DNA of 56,247 nt from Tannerellaceae bacterium. Its GTDB lineage: Bacteria > Bacteroidota > Bacteroidia > Bacteroidales > Tannerellaceae. How positions within the stretch are numbered: position 1 is the first letter of the stretch; every line of letters starts with the position of its first letter. The notes beneath the pieces are model-generated. The model made no database searches, was not told the origin of the DNA, and saw only the letters and a program-made list of their open reading frames with translations. Position numbers and translations under genes: made by a program. Positions 51,433 to 56,247 of this stretch are shown in pieces. The stretch lies in the NCBI GenBank assembly GCA_031271045.1, contig JAISWO010000048.1, positions 1 through 56,247 on the forward strand. Direction: 5' to 3'.

Positions 51433-52512
51433 TTATTCTTCTGTGGAGAAACGGAACAGGGTTCTGCTCCGGAAAACTTCTCCCGGACGGAGCACAACGC
51501 CGGGGTAATCCGGTTGGTTCGGACTGTCGGGGAAATGCTGGGTCTCGAGGCAGAGGGCGGATCGTTGCGGATAGCGTTGACCGTTCTTGCCGATGAAATT
51601 ACCTGTCATCCAATTGCCAGTATAGAGTTGTACGCCGGGTTCGGTGGTAAAGACGTCTAGACTGATCCCTGTCTGGGGGGAGACGCAACGGGCGCAGAAG
51701 GATAGGTTTCCGTCTTCCTTCTTATTTAATATATATGTATGGTCGTATCCTTTGCCGAAGACAAGCTGCTCGAACGGTTCATGGATACGGGCTCCTATTT
51801 CGTACGGGGTACGGAAATCCATCGGCGTACCTTCCACTTTTTCGGCCGGACCGTAAGGGATAGCTGTAGGGCCGGTCGGCAGGTAGTTGTCGGCGTTGAT
51901 AGTCAGCAGGTGGTCGCCGATGCATGCATTGCCCGCTCCGGAGAGATTGAAGTAGGCATGATTGGTAAGGTTCAACACCGTGGGCTTGTCGGTGACGGCC
52001 CGGTAGGAAAGGAAGACTTCATTATCGTTGGATAAATGATAAATGACGGTTGTTTGCAGATTGCCGGGGTATCCTTCTTCGCCGTCGGGAGAGGTGTATG
52101 TCAGTTCGAGGGTCTGCGCGTCGATGAGGCGGGCGTCCCACACAACGGCGTTGAAGCCTTTGATTCCCCCGTGCAGGCTATTGGGGCCGTTGTTGATGGC
52201 CAGGTGGTAAAAGGCACCATCTAATTCGAACGTACCTCCGGCGATGCGGTTGGCAAATCGTCCGCATATAGCTCCGAAGTAGGGTTCTTCCGAGCGGAGG
52301 TATTCCTCTATGGAGTCGTGTCCGGTCACTACGTCTACGCCTTTCCCGTCGCGGTCGGGCACCACAAGCGAAACGATCTTTGCGCCATAGTTCAGCACAG
52401 TAAGCTCGGCTCCCTTTTCATTGGCAAGAACGTAGAGTCTGGTACCTTTCCCATCCCATTGTTTCTCAAAGTTTTCGGTGGTTAGCCCAGATAACGTTTT
52501 TGTATTTTTCAT
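51433..52512 (-). CDS. galM: galactose mutarotase (aldose 1-epimerase)
   Basis: A 359-residue beta-sandwich enzyme converting beta- to alpha-galactose for galactokinase. Catalytic histidine in NLTNHAYFNLSG near 180-191 and glutamate in FTTEPGVQLYTGNW near 308-321; also GRFANRIAGGTF near 85-96. No signal peptide, so it is cytoplasmic, unlike many secreted Bacteroidetes homologs. First gene of the gal operon. A weak -7 candidate (TACTTTTAT, minus strand) is at 52538-52546, 26 bp upstream of the start. Confidence 0.95.
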   Translation of the reverse strand: MKNTKTLSGLTTENFEKQWDGKGTRLYVLANEKGAELTVLNYGAKIVSLVVPDRDGKGVDVVTGHDSIEEYLRSEEPYFGAICGRFANRIAGGTFELDGAFYHLAINNGPNSLHGGIKGFNAVVWDARLIDAQTLELTYTSPDGEEGYPGNLQTTVIYHLSNDNEVFLSYRAVTDKPTVLNLTNHAYFNLSGAGNACIGDHLLTINADNYLPTGPTAIPYGPAEKVEGTPMDFRTPYEIGARIHEPFEQLVFGKGYDHTYILNKKEDGNLSFCARCVSPQTGISLDVFTTEPGVQLYTGNWMTGNFIGKNGQRYPQRSALCLETQHFPDSPNQPDYPGVVLRPGEVFRSRTLFRFSTEE

Positions 52513-52600
52513 GGTATTATGGTGTCAAAAATTGCTGATAAAAGTACTCCTTCTTTGTAAATGGAGCATGATTTGAGGGATGTTCTTCAACATGATTTTC

Positions 52601-53350
52601 TTACTCTTTTCTGTGCCATATTTCCCAGGAGGCAAACGCTTGCAGGAGGAGCATCTCCAATCCGTTTTTTACCGTAGCGCCCTGCGCTTTGCCCTTTTGC
52701 ATGAAGAGGGTTACGTCGGGATTATACAGCAGGTCGTACAATAAATGCTGGGAGGTGAGCCATTCGTATGGTATCTCCGGGCATTGGTCGATGTGAGGAT
52801 ACATCCCGGCGGGGGTTGTATTTACGATGACGGTGTATTGCTCCAGTATCCGGGGCGATATTTCATCGTAGGTGATGCAAAACTCTTTTGTGGTGCGCGA
52901 AACGAACGTAGAGGCGATACCTAATTGTTTCAATCCCTGGAAGACGGCTTTCGATGCGCCTCCGGTTCCTAATATCAGCGCCTTCCGGTGCGTTTCGTTT
53001 AATAAAGGTTCGATAGATTGCTTGAATCCGATGATGTCGGAGTTGTAGCCTTTGAGTTTGCGCTTGCCGAAGTTTCCTTTGCGGAAGGCGATGACATTGA
53101 CAGCTCCGATTAGGCGTGCGTCTTCGTCGATATCGTCTAACAAGGGGATGACGGCCGTCTTGTAAGGCAACGTTACGTTCAATCCACAAAGGTTGGAGTT
53201 TTCTTTCACGATGTTTTTTATCTCTTTGATGTTGGGTATCTCGAAGTTGACGTATTCGGCGTCGATATGTTCGGCGTCAAACTTCTGGTTGAAATATGTC
53301 TTCGAGAGCGAGTGCTCCAAAGGATAGCCTAATAAACCATATTTTTCCAT
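52601..53350 (-). CDS. aroE: shikimate dehydrogenase
   Basis: A 249-residue NADP-dependent enzyme of chorismate synthesis. GYPLEHSLSKTYFN (about 6-19) is the substrate-binding front, with the catalytic lysine in NVTLPYKTAVIP near 57-68. The nucleotide loop is LGTGGASKAV near 123-132, and NTTPAGMYP near 181-189 is conserved. ATG 53350 is chosen over an in-frame GTG at 53386, which overlaps the ubiE stop and adds residues not seen in the family. Last gene of the phoH-purC-ubiE-aroE operon. A weak hairpin (52570-52583) follows. Confidence 0.95.
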   Translation of the reverse strand: MEKYGLLGYPLEHSLSKTYFNQKFDAEHIDAEYVNFEIPNIKEIKNIVKENSNLCGLNVTLPYKTAVIPLLDDIDEDARLIGAVNVIAFRKGNFGKRKLKGYNSDIIGFKQSIEPLLNETHRKALILGTGGASKAVFQGLKQLGIASTFVSRTTKEFCITYDEISPRILEQYTVIVNTTPAGMYPHIDQCPEIPYEWLTSQHLLYDLLYNPDVTLFMQKGKAQGATVKNGLEMLLLQAFASWEIWHRKE

Positions 53351-53369
53351 ATCTGTGTTAGCTTCATTT

Positions 53370-54068
53370 TTAGTTTGTCTTTTCACCTGTATATAGCGAG
53401 CATATTCCGAATGTGAATGTGCGTACGTCGACGTTCCCGAATCCTTGCCGGCGAAGTATTTCTGCCATGGCTTCTCCTTGCGGGACAGCGCGGATAGATG
53501 CCGGCAGATACCAGTAAGCTGTATTCTCGCCGGAGAGGAGTCGTCCGACGGAGGGGATGATTGTTTTGGAGTATAGTTCGTAGAGTTGTTTTACCGGGAA
53601 TCGCCGGGGGTGGGAAAGCTCCAGTATCATCAGATGTCCACCGGGGCGAAGTACGCGGTACATTTCGGCTATTCCGCGTTCGATGTGTTCAAAGTTACGG
53701 ACGCCGAAGGCTGCAGTTACGGCGTCGAACGAGTTGTCGGCATAAGTGAGCGACAGGCAGTCTTGCCGCTCGAAGGTGATTTGGGCGGAGCATCCACAGA
53801 CGACGGCTTTGCGTCGTCCGATTTCCATCATACCTTCCGAGAGGTCGACTCCGGTGATATGCGCCGGGTGAAGCGCCTTGTGCATGGCGATGGCGAGGTC
53901 ACCGGTGCCGGTGGCGATGTCGAGGATATGTTCGGGCGAGAAGGGTCGCAGGAAGGCAATTCCCCGGGCTCGCCACCGTTTGTCGATGCCGAGCGAAAGG
54001 GTATGATTGAGCGTGTCGTACGTCCGGGCGATAGCGTCAAACATGCGTATGTTGTCAGAACGGATCAT
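53370..54068 (-). CDS. menG: demethylmenaquinone methyltransferase (UbiE/MenG family)
   Basis: A 232-residue SAM-dependent methyltransferase adding the last methyl group of menaquinone. [13 protein letters not shown] near 10-22, [12 protein letters not shown] near 50-61, AAFGVRNF near 125-132 and the YRVLRPGG region are typical. ATG 54068 overlaps the purC stop by the four bases ATGA; the frame remains open to 54266 only as a shadow of purC. Menaquinone made here would accept electrons from dehydrogenases such as the proline dehydrogenase at 22985. Confidence 0.95.
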   Translation of the reverse strand: MIRSDNIRMFDAIARTYDTLNHTLSLGIDKRWRARGIAFLRPFSPEHILDIATGTGDLAIAMHKALHPAHITGVDLSEGMMEIGRRKAVVCGCSAQITFERQDCLSLTYADNSFDAVTAAFGVRNFEHIERGIAEMYRVLRPGGHLMILELSHPRRFPVKQLYELYSKTIIPSVGRLLSGENTAYWYLPASIRAVPQGEAMAEILRRQGFGNVDVRTFTFGICSLYTGEKTN

Positions 54069-55015
54069 TTGTTCCGAATCAGGTATTGGGTTGTGTTTTC
54101 TTCGATGCGTGAGAGCAGGTGGGTGGTATCGCCTTTGATGAAAGGTTCTCCGGTGATATGTTCGAAGAGTTCGGCGTATCGTTCGCTGATGCTTTCGACG
54201 ATGCCGGGCGTCATTTCGGGGATGGTTTGCCCGGCTTGTCCCTGGAATCCATTTGCCATCAGCCATTCACGTACAAACTCTTTGGAGAGTTGCCGTTGGG
54301 GTTCGCCTTGGCGGAAGCGTTCGTCGTATCCTTCGGTATAGAAATAGCGCGAGGAGTCGGGGGTGTGGATTTCGTCTATCAGGTAGACGACGCCGTCGCG
54401 CCGGCCAAATTCGTATTTGGTGTCGACGAGGATCAGTCCGCGCCCGGCGGCTATTTCACTGCCTCGCAGGAAGAGTTGCATTGTGTATTTTTCCAGCAGG
54501 GCATAGTCGGCTTCAGATACGAGTCCTTGTCGGAGGATCTCTTCTTTGGAGATATCTTCGTCGTGCCGGCCTTGGGCGGCTTTGGTTGTCGGGGTGATGA
54601 TAGGCTCCGGGAAGCGTTGGTTCTCATTCATGCCGTCGGGCAGGGGTATGCCGCAAATCCGGCGTACGCCGCTTTTATATGCTCGCCAGGCGCTGCCGCA
54701 GAGGTAGCCTCGCACGATCATCTCAACCGGGAAGCCTTCGCATCTCAGGCCTACGGTCACCATCGGGTCGGGAGTGGCGAGTTTCCAGTTCGGGCAGATG
54801 TCGGCGGTGGCGTCTAGGAATTTGGAGGCAATCTGGTTCAGCATCTGTCCTTTGTAGGGGATTCCTTCGGACAGTACAACGTCGAAGGCGGAGATACGGT
54901 CGGTGGCGACCATCACCAGGAGGTTGTTGTTGATGTTATATACATCCCGCACTTTGCCGTGATACACGCTTTGCTGTCCGGGGAAATTGAAATCTGTTCC
55001 GACTAATGCTTTCAT
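54065..55015 (-). CDS. purC: phosphoribosylaminoimidazole-succinocarboxamide synthase
   Basis: A 316-residue SAICAR synthase of purine biosynthesis, in the longer form usual in Bacteroidetes. [20 protein letters not shown] (about 20-39), with [10 protein letters not shown] overlapping its end, is conserved; further segments are [16 protein letters not shown] near 97-112 and [11 protein letters not shown] near 193-203. Both ends are coupled by ATGA overlaps, to phoH upstream and ubiE downstream. Cytoplasmic. Confidence 0.96.
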   Translation of the reverse strand: MKALVGTDFNFPGQQSVYHGKVRDVYNINNNLLVMVATDRISAFDVVLSEGIPYKGQMLNQIASKFLDATADICPNWKLATPDPMVTVGLRCEGFPVEMIVRGYLCGSAWRAYKSGVRRICGIPLPDGMNENQRFPEPIITPTTKAAQGRHDEDISKEEILRQGLVSEADYALLEKYTMQLFLRGSEIAAGRGLILVDTKYEFGRRDGVVYLIDEIHTPDSSRYFYTEGYDERFRQGEPQRQLSKEFVREWLMANGFQGQAGQTIPEMTPGIVESISERYAELFEHITGEPFIKGDTTHLLSRIEENTTQYLIRNK

Positions 55016-55965
55016 TCTTCTTTATGTTGTATCTTATTGTACTTGTCGTATGCTTCCACAATGCGTTGCACGAGCTTGTGGCGGATGATGTCTTTCTTGT
55101 TAAATTCGATTCGTCCGATGCCTTTGACGCCTTTCAGGACTTGCATGGCGTGTACCAGGCCGGAGGTGACAGGGGTGGGGAGGTCGATCTGCGTGATGTC
55201 GCCCGTGACGATCATCTTGGCGTTTAATCCCAGGCGGGTGAGGAACATTTTGATTTGGTGTGTCGTCGTATTCTGTGCTTCGTCGAGGATGATGACGGCG
55301 TCGCTGAGCGTACGTCCGCGCATATAGGCCAGGGGGGCGATCTGTATGATGTTGTTCTCCATGTATTCTTTGAGTTTCACGCCGGGGATCATGTCTAAGA
55401 GGGCGTCGTACAGGGGCTGGAGGTAGGGGTCGAGTTTGTCTTTCATCTCGCCGGGCAAGAATCCCAGCTTTTCGCCGGCTTCGACGGCGGGACGGCTGAG
55501 GATGATTTTCTTGATTTCTTTGTTCTTCAACGCCCTGACGGCCAGCGCTATGGCCACGAAGGTCTTGCCCGTCCCGGCAGGACCGATGGCAAATACCAGG
55601 TCGTTTTCTTCGAACGACCGGACGAAGGCTTGCTGGTTTTCCGTACGTGCCACGATGGCCTTTCCGTTGATTCCGTGAATGATCAGGTGTTTCTGTTTGA
55701 CTAAGGGAACGGTTTTTCCTTTGACAATGTCGAGGATAACGTCTTCGGCGAGGGAGTTATATTCTTCGCAGTACTTTTCGATCTCCCTGATTTTACGGAG
55801 GAAAAGTTCCGATTCGTCTTCATCGCCGATGACTTTCATCACGTTTCCACGCGCTACGATGCGCAGCTTGGGGAATAGCGTTTTGATCAATTGCATATTT
55901 GCATTGTTCACGCCATAAAACACGACCAAGTCTACGTTCTCAAGAATATAAATACGTTCTATCAT
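55012..55965 (-). CDS. PhoH-family ATPase
   Basis: A 317-residue PhoH-like NTPase. An N-terminal KH-like region is followed by the P-loop GPAGTGKT (128-135) and Walker [10 protein letters not shown] near 226-234. ATG 55965 is chosen; the frame extends to 56121 but crosses the promoter. Such proteins are linked to RNA metabolism and ribosome-related processes (PhoL/YbeZ type); the phosphate-starvation name is historical. First gene of the operon leading to purC. An IS element ends about 147 bp upstream. Confidence 0.92.
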   Translation of the reverse strand: MIERIYILENVDLVVFYGVNNANMQLIKTLFPKLRIVARGNVMKVIGDEDESELFLRKIREIEKYCEEYNSLAEDVILDIVKGKTVPLVKQKHLIIHGINGKAIVARTENQQAFVRSFEENDLVFAIGPAGTGKTFVAIALAVRALKNKEIKKIILSRPAVEAGEKLGFLPGEMKDKLDPYLQPLYDALLDMIPGVKLKEYMENNIIQIAPLAYMRGRTLSDAVIILDEAQNTTTHQIKMFLTRLGLNAKMIVTGDITQIDLPTPVTSGLVHAMQVLKGVKGIGRIEFNKKDIIRHKLVQRIVEAYDKYNKIQHKEE

Positions 55966-55998
55966 CAAGATATCTTTGTCTCTGTTTTTTACGAGGTG

Positions 55999-56007
55999 AC
56001 AAATATA
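55999..56007 (-). promoter_or_regulatory. -7 element of the phoH operon
   Basis: TATATTTGT on the minus strand matches TAnnTTTGY exactly and lies 34 bp before the phoH ATG, upstream of a leader of about 27 nt. No clear -33 TTTG. The insertion sequence ends about 105 bp further upstream, so this promoter is intact. Confidence 0.55.
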
Positions 56008-56111
56008 TGAAAAAAATGTATCTATACTGTCTTGCGGGCAAAATACGGCGTGTGTTGCGCTGTTAATGCTGTTCCTGCTTTGACGGGAAAACATTTCCCA
56101 CTTCCGGAATT

Positions 56112-56247
56112 TGAACTGCACCCAGAAAGTTAGACGGTTAATATTCGGTTATAGAAGTGAGATGAGTTCTGAACTGTACAGGACTCATTCCCTTTAGTTT
56201 AAGTTTAATCCTATTATTGTTGTAGTAATCTATATATTCTTTTAATT
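56112..56247 (-). mobile_element. end of an IS3-family insertion sequence (continues beyond window)
   Basis: The segment starts with TGAACTGCACCCAGAAAGTT, which looks like an IS3-group terminal inverted repeat, and holds the 3' end of a transposase gene. The other end and the target duplication lie outside the window. The element stands upstream of phoH and is transcribed toward it. Confidence 0.75.
56138..56247 (-). CDS. IS3-family transposase OrfB, C-terminal end
   Basis: The last 35 codons of a transposase entering from the right edge, ending at TAA 56138-56140. The visible residues include LKEYIDYYNNNRIKLKLKGM and then SPVQFRTHL, matching the C-terminal Y-N-x-x-R and K-G-M-S-P-x-x-(F/Y)R pattern of IS3-family integrase-type transposases. 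The catalytic DDE residues lie outside the window. Confidence 0.85.
   Translation of the reverse strand, partial: LKEYIDYYNNNRIKLKLKGMSPVQFRTHLTSITEY

Noticed and set aside
55966-56121. Longer phoH protein starting at 56121
   Set aside because: The extra residues run over the promoter up to the IS border and are not family-like; ATG 55965 gives the normal start.
1-56247. tRNA, rRNA or known riboswitches
   Set aside because: No cloverleaf, ribosomal RNA or riboswitch core was recognised by eye; a covariance-model scan was not possible here.

Overview
The window comes from a member of the Bacteroidales. It has a SusC/SusD pair with lipid-anchored and secreted glycoside hydrolases, promoters of the Bacteroidetes type (TAnnTTTG at -7), an rnfBCDGEA cluster headed by rseC, a phoH-purC-ubiE-aroE operon and a galM-galP-galK operon. 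All of these are typical of the order. Base composition looks moderately GC-rich for the group. Genus cannot be fixed from the sequence alone.

Layout. (1) 1-19825 is a polysaccharide utilization locus. On the minus strand it carries susC, susD, two GH31 alpha-xylosidase-like enzymes, a probable GH127 remnant and a GH51 arabinofuranosidase cut by the window edge. Divergently, on the plus strand, it carries three GH43 enzymes (two are recent tandem duplicates) and a GH78 rhamnosidase. The likely target is an arabinose- and xylose-decorated plant cell wall glycan. No SusR/HTCS regulator or endo-acting backbone enzyme lies in the window. (2) 19913-25711 carries a stand-alone TrpB2, the two proline-catabolism enzymes and a DUF3078 outer-membrane protein. 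(3) 26168-35499 is one long plus-strand run: rseC, rnfBCDGEA, galE, an RlmD/RumA-like methyltransferase and an MltF-like lytic transglycosylase. (4) 35876-40601 is an accessory island. It has three tandem, translationally coupled paralogs of an unrecognised protein family, next to a serine recombinase and a promoter bracketed by a 10-bp inverted repeat. (5) 40776-47010 carries a YhcC-type radical SAM protein, a calcium-type P-ATPase that overlaps yifB tail to tail, and a thioredoxin-like lipoprotein. (6) 47100-48830 is a gene graveyard with pieces of a PD-(D/E)XK protein, an unknown gene, an MBOAT acyltransferase and its SGNH-like partner. (7) 48917-52512 is a galactose operon. (8) 52601-55965 is phoH-purC-ubiE-aroE. 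(9) The end of an IS3-family element enters at 56112.

Three non-coding tandem arrays (about 6774-7250, 25741-26013 and 35529-35822) have periods of 21/22, 21 and 42 bp. Each repeat unit has partial dyad symmetry, and each array follows the end of a gene. They are unrelated in sequence but alike in design.

The best candidate for something undescribed is the 35.9-40.6 kb island: a triplicated family with identical 14-nt gene overlaps, a conserved HxxxRxxER motif, an inverted-repeat-bracketed promoter and an adjacent recombinase. The common architecture of the three repeat arrays is the second candidate.
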